NCBI GenBank assembly: GCA_009845905.1
Contig: VXYS01000004.1
Span: forward strand, 62,001 to 126,000
Origin: Gammaproteobacteria bacterium
GTDB lineage: Bacteria; Pseudomonadota; Gammaproteobacteria; Steroidobacterales; Foliamicaceae
DNA: 64,000 bases
Reading direction: 5' to 3'
Both the position numbers and the translations under genes were made by a program. Of this stretch, positions 25,855 through 34,692 are shown piece after piece. The notes beneath the pieces are model-generated. The model worked only from the letters and a program-made list of their open reading frames with translations. It did not search any database and was not told the DNA's origin. Positions within the stretch are counted from its first letter, which is position 1. Each line of letters starts with the position of its first letter.

Positions 25855-26337
25855 TCAGTCGCTTCGTTCGAGCACCAGGCTGATCCGGATGATGCCGGGC
25901 GCCGAGCCGCGCTCGATGTCGGCGCTCACGGTGCGGATGCCTTCCTGGACCGCCAGGCCGGCGAGCCAGGCGCTGACCTGCGGAAACGGCGCATCGAGCA
26001 GGCGCAGGCGAACCCGTGTTTCGCTGTCTGCGGCGCTTTCTTCAAGAAAACCGCCCAGGCCGGCGTCGCCGATCGAACGGTTGACCAGGAGCAGCAGCGA
26101 GGCGTCCGATCGGGGGCGCGGCGCCGTCAATGCCGCCATCCGGCTGCCTGCGCGGTCCAGCCGTTCAAGCAGCGCGGCTTCGGCCTCGCGCATTTGCTCG
26201 CTGGCCTCCGCCCGGTCAAGCAGCGGGCCTACGGCCGCGAAATACCAGATCGCGCCAAGCGCCAGCAACGCCAGCGCCGCGAGCAGTGTCTGCTCGCGGG
26301 CCGGTCTCCCACGCCAGAATTCAACGATCGCGGTCAT
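25855..26337 (-). CDS. gspM: Type II secretion protein GspM
   Basis: A 160-residue bitopic inner-membrane protein with the GspM layout: a short cytosolic N-terminus ('FWRGRPAREQTLLAAL'), one transmembrane helix at about residues 17-37, a coiled-coil stretch rich in Glu and Ala, then a periplasmic ferredoxin-like domain. It pairs with GspL to hold the cytosolic ATPase GspE at the platform. Its start overlaps the end of gspL by 17 bp. It is the last gene of this minus-strand operon; gspN is absent. Confidence 0.88.
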   Translation of the reverse strand: MTAIVEFWRGRPAREQTLLAALALLALGAIWYFAAVGPLLDRAEASEQMREAEAALLERLDRAGSRMAALTAPRPRSDASLLLLVNRSIGDAGLGGFLEESAADSETRVRLRLLDAPFPQVSAWLAGLAVQEGIRTVSADIERGSAPGIIRISLVLERSD

Positions 26338-27544
26338 CGCGAATACTCAGTTCACCTGTGACCGATCCGTTGGACTCGGGCACGGCGGTCTGAATCAGCA
26401 CGGAATGGCCTCGGGAAATCAGGCTTCGACGAACCTGTTCCAGCGTTTCCATGTCCGCGGCCGCCAAACGGACCTGGGCGGATCCGTTCCCGTAGTTCAG
26501 GCCGAGCACGCGGGTGCCGCTGCCGCCGGCGCGTTCCAGGGACTGAAGCAGCCGCAGGAACCCGTCGCTGTCGGCCGCGGCGGAAAGATCGGCCGAAGCG
26601 ACCCGTCGCCTGAACTCGCCCCTGATGTCGGCCGATGCTCCCGCATCCGGCATCATCTGCCGAAGCCGCCCTTCCACGATTCCGGCAAGCGCCTGGTATT
26701 CCTTCTGCGCGCGCCAGCCGTCAATGGCCAGGTAGCCCGGAAGCAAAAGGGCCACGACAAGCAGGCCGATAGCAACGTCCCTCAACCGGCTGGCCCGGTC
26801 GTCGCGGCGGCGGAACTCACCCTGCAACAGGTTCACGGCGCCGCCGGACATCGACTCCGCAGCCAGTTGCGGCATCACCCCTTGTTCCAGCAGCCGGAGT
26901 TCCACGTTCCGTCCGTCCAGGCCGGCAATCGCTTCCCTGGCTGCATCCTCCAGGGCCGGCTCGCAATAGATCACCAGCCGGAATGGAGCGGCCTCGTCGC
27001 CGGCATGCTCCTCGCACGCGATATCGACAAGTCCCGCGAGTTCACCGGGCTGGGCCGATACCACTTGTCCGCCGCCGTCGCGCAGCAGCAGCGCATTCTT
27101 CTCCAGCAGGGCGGCGGCGGCGTTGGGAAGATGAGGCAAGGCATCGCCTTCGCCATAAGCGGCGGCCGGCTGCAGTCCTGCTGCTTCCAACCGTGCCAGA
27201 AGATCTACAAGCCGTTGCCGCTCCACCGCCACCACTTCCAGTTGATTGCCGTCCGCGGGTCCGACCGCAAAGTGCAGGTCCTCCACGTCGCCCGCAATCC
27301 GGTCCTCCAGTGCGTATCTCGCGCCCCTGACCGCCGACTGACGCCCGCGCGCGGGCAGATCCAGACGGGCCCGAAACACTTCACGCGCCGGGATCAGAAG
27401 GACAACCTTGCGCCCACCGGCCAGTTCGGCGGCCTGCTCCAGTTCCCCCTGGCCGCATTGCGCCAGAGGCGCGCCATGAGCGTCCACCGCCTGCCAGGAG
27501 GCGCCGCCTTCCAGGTCGCTGATCCGAATTACCAGGTATTCCAT
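26321..27544 (-). CDS. gspL: Type II secretion protein GspL
   Basis: A 407-residue protein. The N-terminal two thirds form the cytosolic actin-like domain that contacts GspE, starting 'MEYLVIRISDLEG' and including 'LLIPAREVFRARLDLPA' and 'ARYALEDRIAGDVEDLHFA'. A transmembrane helix near residue 260 ('DVAIGLLVVALLLPGYLAI') precedes a periplasmic domain that ends with GspM-like strands. Family length is about 380-410. It lies 31 bp downstream of gspK and overlaps gspM, consistent with one transcript. Confidence 0.9.
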   Translation of the reverse strand: MEYLVIRISDLEGGASWQAVDAHGAPLAQCGQGELEQAAELAGGRKVVLLIPAREVFRARLDLPARGRQSAVRGARYALEDRIAGDVEDLHFAVGPADGNQLEVVAVERQRLVDLLARLEAAGLQPAAAYGEGDALPHLPNAAAALLEKNALLLRDGGGQVVSAQPGELAGLVDIACEEHAGDEAAPFRLVIYCEPALEDAAREAIAGLDGRNVELRLLEQGVMPQLAAESMSGGAVNLLQGEFRRRDDRASRLRDVAIGLLVVALLLPGYLAIDGWRAQKEYQALAGIVEGRLRQMMPDAGASADIRGEFRRRVASADLSAAADSDGFLRLLQSLERAGGSGTRVLGLNYGNGSAQVRLAAADMETLEQVRRSLISRGHSVLIQTAVPESNGSVTGELSIRDDRDR

Positions 27545-27575
27545 GAACTCAGGGAGTCAGTGTCAATTCACGACA

Positions 27576-28526
27576 CTAGCCCTCCACCGGCGCCAACCAG
27601 GCTTCGGGCGGCAATCCCTGGCGGCGTGCGCGAATCCGGCCGGGCCCGCGGTCCAGCAGGCTGGTCAGGTAGAACCGTGTGCCGTCGGCATTCACGGTCA
27701 CGCGCAACGCGAACCAATTGCTGGAAAGCGACACCCGCCCGGCCATCCGGGAGGGCAGGGCGGCCTGCACTTCGCCCAGGTCCGTCATGCCGCCGGCCAG
27801 CTGCCGATCACGCCAACCTTGCACCCGGGCGCGATCCGGGTATTCCGCAAGCGACAGCAGCACCTCCTCGGAAGCCGTGTTCACGTTGACCGGAACCGGC
27901 GCCCCGGTTAACGGCAATGCCGTGATATGCGGCGAGAGCAGGCGCCAGGTTTCGGCGTCTACACCTTCCACGGCCAGCAGTTCCGATACGTCCTCCATCG
28001 GGCGATTGGGGGCCTGGTAGGGTGGGAAAAGCCGCGTATAGGCTTCGTCTTCGGCGCCTCCCGAAGGCTGCGGCAGGTTGTCGGCGTCCATCCAGTCCAG
28101 CGCCTTGAGGGCCAGCGTCTCGTCCAGTCCCAGCACGCCGAGCAGGCGTCGAAACTGATCGACCGCGATCATGTCCGGCGTTCCCTGCTGAGTGATCATG
28201 TTGTTCAGGTTAAACCGCCCCTGCATATCTTCTATTGTCCCCCGAATCCGCATCGCCCCCACGCTCATGTCGCGGATGCCGCGGAACCAGGGCTCGCCGT
28301 AATGGTCCGTGTCACTGTCGAGCGCATCCCGGGCCATGATCTCGGCCGCCAGCTCCTCGATTCCCAGAGCCGCCAGGCGCGCCTGCGTGGCGCCGATAAG
28401 AGCACGGGAGGCCTGCGTTTCAAGCTGCAGGGCAAACATGCGGGCGGCGCCAAGAATGCCGGCAAGGCTGACGATCAGCAGCGCCGAAATCAGCGCCAGC
28501 CCCTTCTGGGAATGATCCGGGTTCAG
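27576..28526 (-). CDS. gspK: Type II secretion minor pseudopilin GspK, apparent CTG start
   Basis: The first ATG in this frame (28439) would remove the whole prepilin signal. The open frame upstream encodes 'HSQKGLALISALLIV', a typical GspK class III signal: a glycine cleavage site followed by a hydrophobic helix, without the Glu5 found in other pseudopilins. Between the in-frame stop at 28536-28538 and that ATG there is no ATG, GTG or TTG. CTG at 28526 forms a CTGA overlap with the gspJ stop and gives 316 residues, normal for GspK, which caps the pseudopilus tip with GspI and GspJ. The body has 'LNNMITQQGTPDMIAVDQF' and 'VNVNTASEEVLLSL', both characteristic. The start codon remains an inference. 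Confidence 0.85.
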   Translation of the reverse strand: MNPDHSQKGLALISALLIVSLAGILGAARMFALQLETQASRALIGATQARLAALGIEELAAEIMARDALDSDTDHYGEPWFRGIRDMSVGAMRIRGTIEDMQGRFNLNNMITQQGTPDMIAVDQFRRLLGVLGLDETLALKALDWMDADNLPQPSGGAEDEAYTRLFPPYQAPNRPMEDVSELLAVEGVDAETWRLLSPHITALPLTGAPVPVNVNTASEEVLLSLAEYPDRARVQGWRDRQLAGGMTDLGEVQAALPSRMAGRVSLSSNWFALRVTVNADGTRFYLTSLLDRGPGRIRARRQGLPPEAWLAPVEG

Positions 28527-29128
28527 TGGCCCACCTCAATCAGGCGTGAAACGGTTCCGATACCCGGCGCCACAACCGTAATCCGAACTCCGGCCGGCAA
28601 GGTCTCAACGGAAAACTCGCCGGGCGGCGGCCAGAAATCCGTCCACGCGGCCTGCGCCGCTTCGGACTCGGGCAGGAATTCCACCCGGATTGCCTCAACG
28701 TCCGCCAGCAGCAACTCGCCTGCTGCCTGGGTAGCACCAATCCGGTCCAGCACCGGCCAGTACTCGCGCAGCAGGCGCCCGTCGATCAACCGGTAACGCA
28801 CCCGCTGCAACTCGGCGCGCGGCAGCAGCCCGGGATTCAGCCAGCCGCCGCGAGTGAAACTCAGTTCGCCTCCTGCCAATGCCTGCAGTGCCGGTTCATG
28901 GTCCTGGCCGAGGATGCCGCGCACCGGACGCGCCCGCAACTGGGCAAAATCGTTTTCCATCAGCCGCACGGCGCGCTGCACGCCGTGCCAGCGCTGTTGC
29001 TGCCCATCCAGCCGTTCCGACTGCGTGACCGCTTCCCCCAGCCCGCCGAAGGCCAGCGTCGCCATCACGGCGAAGATGGCCAGGGCCACGAGCAACTCGA
29101 TCAGCGTGAACCCGGGGTGGCTGCTCAT
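28523..29128 (-). CDS. gspJ: Type II secretion minor pseudopilin GspJ
   Basis: A 201-residue pseudopilin. The start at 29128 is fixed by an ATGA overlap with gspI and by the prepilin signal 'SSHPGFTLIELLVALAIFA', cut after Gly and followed by Phe+1 and Glu+5. 'GVQRAVRLMENDFAQLRARPVR' is the conserved GspJ segment. It joins GspI and GspK in the tip complex of the pseudopilus. A long open extension upstream lies in GC-rich shadow frame and is not used. Confidence 0.92.
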   Translation of the reverse strand: MSSHPGFTLIELLVALAIFAVMATLAFGGLGEAVTQSERLDGQQQRWHGVQRAVRLMENDFAQLRARPVRGILGQDHEPALQALAGGELSFTRGGWLNPGLLPRAELQRVRYRLIDGRLLREYWPVLDRIGATQAAGELLLADVEAIRVEFLPESEAAQAAWTDFWPPPGEFSVETLPAGVRITVVAPGIGTVSRLIEVGH

Positions 29129-29508
29129 TCCTCTTCTTCCGCGTCTTCCGCTTCGACCCGCACCCGCACCACGCCCCTGGCCGCCGCCAGGACCGGGGCG
29201 TCGCGTTCCGGGCCCACCCGCACTTCCACGTCGCGCAGGGTCTCGGCGGCCGATTGCCGGACCCGATACTCGACCCACCAGACCCGCCCGGCGATTTCCT
29301 CTTCGCGGCGTGACTGCCCGCGCGGAAGTTCTCCGGCCAGGCGCAGGGCCGTCAGCGCGTCAGCGGCCGCCCATTGGGCCAGCGTGCGGACACGCAATTG
29401 CTCGGCGGTGCGGGCCGACTGGCCGGTTGCGGCGAATGCGGCGCTCAGGCCCAGGGCGACTACGGCCAGCGCCACCAGCACTTCGAGCAGCGTGAATCCT
29501 CTTTTCAC
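29125..29508 (-). CDS. gspI: Type II secretion minor pseudopilin GspI
   Basis: A 127-residue pseudopilin starting with GTG at 29508, in a GTGA overlap with the gspH stop. Signal 'MKRGFTLLEVLVALAVVALG' has the Gly cleavage site and Glu+5. The mature part keeps the GspI 'LAQWAAADALTALRL' helix. The last ten residues are strongly acidic (EAEDAEEEE), longer than usual for the family. Confidence 0.92.
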   Translation of the reverse strand: MKRGFTLLEVLVALAVVALGLSAAFAATGQSARTAEQLRVRTLAQWAAADALTALRLAGELPRGQSRREEEIAGRVWWVEYRVRQSAAETLRDVEVRVGPERDAPVLAAARGVVRVRVEAEDAEEEE

Positions 29509-30041
29509 AGGCCCTCAAGCTCAAACTGACCGGAAGAACCGAAGCGCATCGTAGCGCCTGCCTCGCGCGTGCCGACCAGCCGCAGGGTAAACGGCGTGAA
29601 CTCGCCTTCGGGCAGAAGCAGGATCTGCGGCGCGGAAGCGGCGGCCCCGAACGTGGTCGCCGCAGCGCGGCCGTCGATGCGCAATTCGAAGCGCATCGGC
29701 TGCGGCCAGGCGCGGGCAGCAAACGCTCCCCTGCGGAGCAATGGTCTCCAGACGAAACCGGGGCCGGACTCGGTGTCCCGCTCCCGGGGAACCAGTTCAA
29801 GATAAGAATAGCCGTCCCGGTGGAATTTCAGTCCCAGCACTCTTCCCTGCAGGCGGCTCTCCTCGGTGGCCAACAGCAGGGTGGCGGCGAGCCGGCGCGC
29901 CTCCCGCGTTACCGGGCTGCCCCCGGCGCCGGCCGACAGCGCGGCCAGGCCGGTCAGAAGCGCAATCACCGCCAGCACGACGAGGATTTCGATCAGCGTA
30001 AAACCACGCTTCGCCCGCGTGGCTTCCCGGGACGCCGTCAC
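29505..30041 (-). CDS. gspH: Type II secretion minor pseudopilin GspH
   Basis: A 178-residue pseudopilin with GTG start at 30041 overlapping the gspG stop as GTGA. 'AKRGFTLIEILVVLAVIAL' gives cleavage and Glu+5; 'ARRLAATLLLATEESRLQGRVLGL' and 'ILLLPEGEFTPFTLRL' match the GspH/FimT domain. It links the major pseudopilin shaft to the GspIJK tip. Confidence 0.92.
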   Translation of the reverse strand: MTASREATRAKRGFTLIEILVVLAVIALLTGLAALSAGAGGSPVTREARRLAATLLLATEESRLQGRVLGLKFHRDGYSYLELVPRERDTESGPGFVWRPLLRRGAFAARAWPQPMRFELRIDGRAAATTFGAAASAPQILLLPEGEFTPFTLRLVGTREAGATMRFGSSGQFELEGL

Positions 30042-30499
30042 GGCCGCTGTTCGAGATTCCAGTTGCCGATGTCCCCGTCCTGGCCCTCGCCGCCTTCCTG
30101 TCCGTCGCGTCCCAGGGTGTAGACATCCACGTCTCCGCGGCGGCCCGGGCTGGCGTAGAGATAGGGGCGATTCCAGGGGTCCATCGGCAGGCGCCGCATA
30201 TAGCCGCCCGCCGGCCAGCGAACGTCGGGATCATTGGGCCGTTCCACCAGCGCCTCCAGGCCCTCCGCATTGGTGGGGTAGCGGAAATTGTCCAGCCGGA
30301 ATATGTCCAGCGCCGCCTCTATCGTCTGGATATCGGCCCGCGCCCGGGTGATCCGCGCATCATCGACGCGGCCCACGTAAACGCCTGTCGCGATCGCGGC
30401 CAGGATGCCGATGATGGCCAACACCACCAGCAGTTCCATGAGCGTAAAACCGCGGGAGCGCCGGGCGGAATCCTGTCTGCCGTAAAAAACGCGCTGCAT
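30038..30499 (-). CDS. gspG: Type II secretion major pseudopilin GspG
   Basis: A 153-residue major pseudopilin. Signal 'RGFTLMELLVVLAIIGILAA' carries Glu+5, and the C-terminal calcium-binding region has 'YPTNAEGLEALVERP' and 'DPWNRPYLYASPGRRGDVDVY', the standard GspG signature. It polymerises into the shaft that pushes folded substrates through GspD. It is the first gene of gspGHIJKLM on the minus strand; gspC, D, E and F are not in the window. Only 54 bp separate its start from the divergent fabG. Confidence 0.94.
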   Translation of the reverse strand: MQRVFYGRQDSARRSRGFTLMELLVVLAIIGILAAIATGVYVGRVDDARITRARADIQTIEAALDIFRLDNFRYPTNAEGLEALVERPNDPDVRWPAGGYMRRLPMDPWNRPYLYASPGRRGDVDVYTLGRDGQEGGEGQDGDIGNWNLEQRP

Positions 30500-30539
30500 C
30501 CGGCAATCATGCCAGAGCGGGAATAAGGGCGCTATCGCC

Positions 30540-30545
30540 TATAAT
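30540..30545 (+). promoter_or_regulatory. Perfect -10 box only 8 bp from the fabG start
   Basis: TATAAT ends at 30545 and the fabG GTG begins at 30554. Initiation about 7 bp after the -10 would start the mRNA almost at the first codon. No Shine-Dalgarno sequence lies between. No clear -35 hexamer is seen. Confidence 0.45.
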
Positions 30546-30553
30546 TTTTCTGC

Positions 30554-31303
30554 GTGTCCGACGATACGAACCTGTTTTCCCTGAGCGGAGAGATCGCCCT
30601 GGTCACGGGCGCGACGCGCGGCATCGGCGCGGAAATTGCGAGACAGTTCCGGGCCGCCGGAGCCGATGTGATCGGGACCGCGACCACGGCGGCGGGCGCA
30701 GCCGAAATCGCCGACCGCCTGGGCGGCGGCAATTCGGGAAAGGTGCTCGACGTGGCGTCCGACGAGAGCGTTCAAACCCTGATGAAAGACCTGGCCGGGC
30801 GCCTCCCCACCATTCTCGTGAACAACGCGGGCATCGTCCGCGACAACCTGCTGCTCAGGATGAAGCCGGACGACTGGCAGGATGTCGTCAATACCAATCT
30901 CAACTCGGCCTACCGCCTGTGCAAGGGCTGTCTGCGTGGCATGCTGAAGGCGCGGAGCGGGCGCATCATCAACCTGTCTTCCGTGGTGGGCGCTGCCGGA
31001 GCGGCAGGGCAGGCCAATTACGCGGCTGCCAAGGCGGGACTGCTGGGCTTCACCCGCGCGCTGGCTCTGGAAGTGGCCGGGCGCGGCATCACCGTGAACG
31101 CCATCGCGCCGGGCTATATCGAAACCGACATGACCGCGGGCGTCACGTCCGAGCGAAAGGACGCGATCGTCACTCAGATTCCGGCCGGACGCGCCGGTTC
31201 GCCGATGGACGTGGCCGGGGCCGCCGTCTACCTGGCGTCGCCCGCGGCGTCCTACGTCACTGGCACCGTGCTGCACGTGAACGGCGGAATGTGGATGGGC
31301 TGA
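30554..31303 (+). CDS. fabG: 3-oxoacyl-ACP reductase
   Basis: A 249-residue short-chain dehydrogenase, GTG start. The NADP loop '[11 protein letters not shown]', 'NNAG', the catalytic Ser and the Tyr-Lys of 'YAAAKAG', and the C-terminal '[13 protein letters not shown]' match FabG closely. It reduces 3-oxoacyl-ACP in type II fatty acid synthesis and its position ahead of acpP and fabF confirms the role. fabD, which normally precedes fabG, is missing; the divergent gsp operon occupies that place. No ribosome-binding site is evident, and a TATAAT lies 8 bp before the start. Confidence 0.95.
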   Translation: MSDDTNLFSLSGEIALVTGATRGIGAEIARQFRAAGADVIGTATTAAGAAEIADRLGGGNSGKVLDVASDESVQTLMKDLAGRLPTILVNNAGIVRDNLLLRMKPDDWQDVVNTNLNSAYRLCKGCLRGMLKARSGRIINLSSVVGAAGAAGQANYAAAKAGLLGFTRALALEVAGRGITVNAIAPGYIETDMTAGVTSERKDAIVTQIPAGRAGSPMDVAGAAVYLASPAASYVTGTVLHVNGGMWMG

Positions 31304-31348
31304 TACCCGATCCGGACTTCACGGGCAAACGCCCGTCGGGTCGGGTAT
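31303..31348 (+). terminator. Nested hairpin between fabG and acpP
   Basis: Outer arms ATACCCGA (31303-31310) and TCGGGTAT (31341-31348) enclose an inner hairpin ACGGGC-AAAC-GCCCGT (31321-31336). There is no long T-tract, so it is more likely an attenuator or processing signal that lets acpP be expressed separately. Confidence 0.5.
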
Positions 31349-31353
31349 TCCGT

Positions 31354-31359
31354 TAGAAT
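31354..31359 (+). promoter_or_regulatory. Putative -10 box for acpP
   Basis: TAGAAT, followed by ACGCGC, lies 54 bp before the acpP ATG and just after the nested hairpin. An extra promoter here would agree with the high demand for acyl carrier protein. No good -35 match. Confidence 0.35.
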
Positions 31360-31412
31360 ACGCGCTTCGGCATTACTGTCGGCTTCGCCCGGCTCCCAGG
31401 GGAATTGGATCT

Positions 31413-31652
31413 ATGAGCAATGTTGAACAACAGATCAAAGCGATCATCGCCGAGCAGCTTGGCGTGTCCGAATCCAGCATCACGAACGAGTCCTCGTTCG
31501 TGGACGACCTGGGCGCCGATTCGCTGGACACCGTGGAATTGGTGATGGCGCTTGAGGAAGAGTTCGAAACCGAGATCCCCGACGAAAACGCCGAGCAGAT
31601 TACTACCGTCCAGGAAGCGATCGACTTCATTTCCGCCCGCCTGGAGGAATAG
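31413..31652 (+). CDS. acpP: Acyl carrier protein
   Basis: A 79-residue acidic protein, standard for ACP. '[20 protein letters not shown]' contains the phosphopantetheine attachment Ser in the DSLD motif. It begins with '[17 protein letters not shown]' after a good AGGGGA site. It carries growing acyl chains for the Fab enzymes encoded on either side. Confidence 0.97.
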   Translation: MSNVEQQIKAIIAEQLGVSESSITNESSFVDDLGADSLDTVELVMALEEEFETEIPDENAEQITTVQEAIDFISARLEE

Positions 31653-31731
31653 CCGAACCGGCGCGGCCGGTCCCTAGTGCCGACAGCACCCGTGTGATGT
31701 CCGGCACGCCTGGCCGCCAGGAGTAATTCTC

Positions 31732-32976
31732 ATGAAAGGACGTCGCGTAGTCGTGACGGGCGCCGGAGCGATTACTCCCGTCGGCAACGATCCCGAGACC
31801 TCATGGCAGTCGGTCCTCAAGGGCAAGAGCGGTATCACGGCCCATGAGGAACTGCCCAATATCGGGGCCTTCCCTTCGAGAATCGCTGGTCTGATCTGCG
31901 ATTTCGATCCTACCGAATACATGGAGCCCCGCGAGGTCCGGCGTTTCGATGCATTCAACCATTACGGCGTCGCGGCCGGCATCCAGGCGCTGCGCTCTTC
32001 GGGGCTCGTGATTGACGATTCGAACGCCGACCGGGTCGGCGTCTATGTGGGCTCCGGCATAGGCGGCATCCGCACCATCGAAGCCTCGCACGAGCGCTAT
32101 GCCGAGCAGAACAATCCGCGGCGCATTTCACCGTTCCTGGTTCCGGGCATTATCGTGAACATGCCCGCCGGCCTGCTTTCGATACAGACCGGCGCCCGCG
32201 GCCCCAACATTGCGACGGCCACCGCCTGCTCCACGTCCACGCATTCGATCGGCCTGGGGGCGCGGTCCATCGCCTACGGCGAATCCGATGCCTGTCTAGC
32301 CGGCGGCGCCGAGCACTGCATCGCCTACCTCGGCATCGGCGGTTTCTCCTCGGCCCGCGCCCTGTCGCTGCGCAACGACGAACCGGAACGCGCCAGCCGA
32401 CCCTGGGACCGGGACCGGGACGGATTCGTGCTCGCCAGCGGCGCCGTGTGCCTGATGCTGGAGGAGTTCGAACATGCCCGGGCTCGCGATGCGGAAATAC
32501 TCGCCGAAGTCATCGGTTTCGGGATGAGCAGCGACGCGTATCACATCACGGCCCCGGCAGAGGACGGGGCCGGCGGGGCCGCCTGCATGCGCGCGGCGCT
32601 CAACGACGCGGGCCTCGATCCCGAAGAAGTGGACTACATCAACGCCCACGCCACCTCCACGCCGCTGGGGGACCTGGTGGAGACCGTCGCCATCAAGGAC
32701 GTCTTCGGCGACCATGCCGCGCGCGTGGCCGTGAGCTCCACCAAATCGATGACCGGACACCTGCTTGGCGCCGCCGGCGCGCTGGAGGCGATGTATTCGA
32801 TTCTGGCGATACGCGACGGCGCGGTTCCTCCAACCATCAACCTCGATAATCCCGGCGAGGGCTGCGACCTTGATTTCGTACCCGGCACGGCGCGCGACAT
32901 GCCCGTGCGGGTGAGCATGAGCAACTCCTTCGGGTTCGGCGGCACCAACGGTTGCCTGATCTTCCGCGAGGTCTGA
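31732..32976 (+). CDS. fabF: 3-oxoacyl-ACP synthase II
   Basis: A 414-residue condensing enzyme. The catalytic triad is intact: Cys in 'TATACSTSTHSIGLG', His in 'INAHATSTPLGD' and His in 'KSMTGHLLGAAGALEA'. 'NSFGFGGTNGCLIF' closes the protein as in all KAS II enzymes. It elongates acyl-ACP, including the unsaturated C16 to C18 step. Its TGA overlaps the mltG ATG (TGATG). pabC, which often lies between fabF and mltG in gammaproteobacteria, is absent. Confidence 0.97.
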   Translation: MKGRRVVVTGAGAITPVGNDPETSWQSVLKGKSGITAHEELPNIGAFPSRIAGLICDFDPTEYMEPREVRRFDAFNHYGVAAGIQALRSSGLVIDDSNADRVGVYVGSGIGGIRTIEASHERYAEQNNPRRISPFLVPGIIVNMPAGLLSIQTGARGPNIATATACSTSTHSIGLGARSIAYGESDACLAGGAEHCIAYLGIGGFSSARALSLRNDEPERASRPWDRDRDGFVLASGAVCLMLEEFEHARARDAEILAEVIGFGMSSDAYHITAPAEDGAGGAACMRAALNDAGLDPEEVDYINAHATSTPLGDLVETVAIKDVFGDHAARVAVSSTKSMTGHLLGAAGALEAMYSILAIRDGAVPPTINLDNPGEGCDLDFVPGTARDMPVRVSMSNSFGFGGTNGCLIFREV

Positions 32977-34019
32977 TGACCCGCAACGCCAAGACCGTGG
33001 TTGCCGGGGTAGCCGCGGCGGCCCTCCTCGCGCTTGCCGGGCTGTATTCCGCACGGCTGGCGCTGGACAACCCCCTGGCTGCCGGATCCGCCGACCGGAC
33101 CGTGATCGTCGAGCCCGGCGACTCGCTGAATGCGGTGGCCGCGCGGCTTGAGGAGCGGATGATCCTGGAGCGGCCGTGGCTGTTCAAGCTGGCGGCCTAC
33201 GTAACGGGAACCTCGGCGCGCATACAGGCAGGCGAATACCGAGTGGGGGTAGGGGACACCCATCGCCTGCTCATCGATCGCATGGTTCGCGGCGAGGTCG
33301 TTCAGCACTACTTCACGATCATCGAAGGCTGGACCGTGCGCGAACTTCTTCGCGCCCTGCCTGCCGCAAAACCGCTCGTTTCCACCCTGCAGTCGCAGGA
33401 TGCGGAAGGGCTGGCCGGAGAACTGGCGCTTGTATATGGAAGTGTCGAGGGGTGGTTCTTCCCCGATACCTACGCTTATACGCGCGGAGAAACCGACGCC
33501 GATCTGCTTCTGCGGGCCCACACGCTGATGCAGGAACGATTGCAGTCGGCCTGGTCGGAGCGCGCCGCCGGACTGCCCCTGGACGATCCCTACGAGGCCC
33601 TGATTCTGGCGTCCATCATCGAGCGCGAGACCGGGATCGACGCCGAGCGCCCCGTCATAGCCGGCGTGCTCACACGGCGACTGGAAAGGCGCATGCGCCT
33701 TCAGGTAGACCCCACCGTGATCTACGGACTCGGCGAGTCATACGCCGGCGACATCACCCGCGCCCACTTGCGCGAAGACACGCCCTACAACAGCTATACG
33801 CGATACGGACTGCCGCCCACGCCTATCTCGCTGCCCGGCGAGCCGTCCCTTCAGGCGGCCGTGCAGCCCCAGCCGGGCGAATTCCTCTACTACGTGGCTT
33901 CCGCGGACCTCGACGGCAGCCATGTATTCAACGAAACGCTGGACGGACACAATGCCGCGGTCGCGATGCTCGTGCGCAGCCAGCGCGCGCGCAACGGCGG
34001 CAACGCGCCGCTTGAATGA
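32976..34019 (+). CDS. mltG: Endolytic murein transglycosylase
   Basis: A 347-residue inner-membrane protein: one N-terminal transmembrane helix (residues about 8-25), a LysM-like region with 'VIVEPGDSLNAVAARLEE', and the YceG catalytic domain. 'EALILASIIERETG' holds the catalytic Glu, and 'DPTVIYGLG', 'DTPYNSYTRYGLPPTPI' and 'YYVASADLDGSHVF' are conserved. It cuts nascent glycan strands and is thought to end peptidoglycan chain growth. ATG at 32976 overlaps the fabF stop. Confidence 0.95.
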   Translation: MTRNAKTVVAGVAAAALLALAGLYSARLALDNPLAAGSADRTVIVEPGDSLNAVAARLEERMILERPWLFKLAAYVTGTSARIQAGEYRVGVGDTHRLLIDRMVRGEVVQHYFTIIEGWTVRELLRALPAAKPLVSTLQSQDAEGLAGELALVYGSVEGWFFPDTYAYTRGETDADLLLRAHTLMQERLQSAWSERAAGLPLDDPYEALILASIIERETGIDAERPVIAGVLTRRLERRMRLQVDPTVIYGLGESYAGDITRAHLREDTPYNSYTRYGLPPTPISLPGEPSLQAAVQPQPGEFLYYVASADLDGSHVFNETLDGHNAAVAMLVRSQRARNGGNAPLE

Positions 34020-34061
34020 CGCCGTCCCGGATGTGGCTTAACAGGCTATGCTTCCCCTGAT

Positions 34062-34688
34062 ATGAGCCGCGGACGATTCGTAGTTCTGGAAGGGATAGAA
34101 GGCGCGGGCAAGTCCACTCATGCCGCCTTTCTGGCCGGCTGGCTCAGGCAGCGGGGCATCGACGTGGTTGCGGCCCGGGAGCCCGGCGGAACCGCGCTTG
34201 GAGAGCGGCTCAGAGAGATACTGCTGGATCCCGAATTAACCGGCATGCCGCCGCTGGCGGAGTTGCTGCTGATGTTCGCCGCGCGCAGCGCCTCCTTGAA
34301 GGAAGTCATCATCCCTGCGCTCGACGAGGGTGCATGGGTAATCTGCGACCGCTTCGTGGACTCAAGTTACGCCTATCAGGCGTACGGGCGAGGCGTTTCG
34401 CTGGAGTACGTGGAGGCGCTGGAAGAGCAGGTCCTGGGCGGATTGCGCCCGGACCTCACCATTCTTCTCGATACTACTGTCCGCCTCGGACTCTCGCGCA
34501 AGGCCGATCCTCAGCAGGCTGACCGGTTCGAACGCGAGAGCCGCGAGTTCTTCGAGCGGGTGCGCGCCGGGTACCTGGAGCGGGCCGCGCTGGGCGGCGA
34601 CGGTTACCGGATTGTCGATGCGTCGAAATCGCTGGAGGAAGTGCAAACGGACCTGAAGGACGCGGTTCGTCGGCTGGCCGGACTCTAG
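34062..34688 (+). CDS. tmk: Thymidylate kinase
   Basis: A 208-residue dTMP kinase. P-loop 'EGIEGAGKSTHAAFL' at residues 8-22, the 'REPGGT' motif, 'ICDRFVDSSYAYQAYGRG' with the DR(F/Y) pair and the LID region around 'LSRKADPQQADRFE' are all present. It phosphorylates dTMP to dTDP. Its place between mltG and holB is the common gammaproteobacterial order. Confidence 0.96.
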   Translation: MSRGRFVVLEGIEGAGKSTHAAFLAGWLRQRGIDVVAAREPGGTALGERLREILLDPELTGMPPLAELLLMFAARSASLKEVIIPALDEGAWVICDRFVDSSYAYQAYGRGVSLEYVEALEEQVLGGLRPDLTILLDTTVRLGLSRKADPQQADRFERESREFFERVRAGYLERAALGGDGYRIVDASKSLEEVQTDLKDAVRRLAGL

Positions 34689-34692
34689 TGCG

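Noticed and set aside
25889..27889. 666-codon plus-strand open frame opposite gspM, gspL and gspK
   Set aside because: Shadow of the gsp genes; no coherent domain and biased composition.
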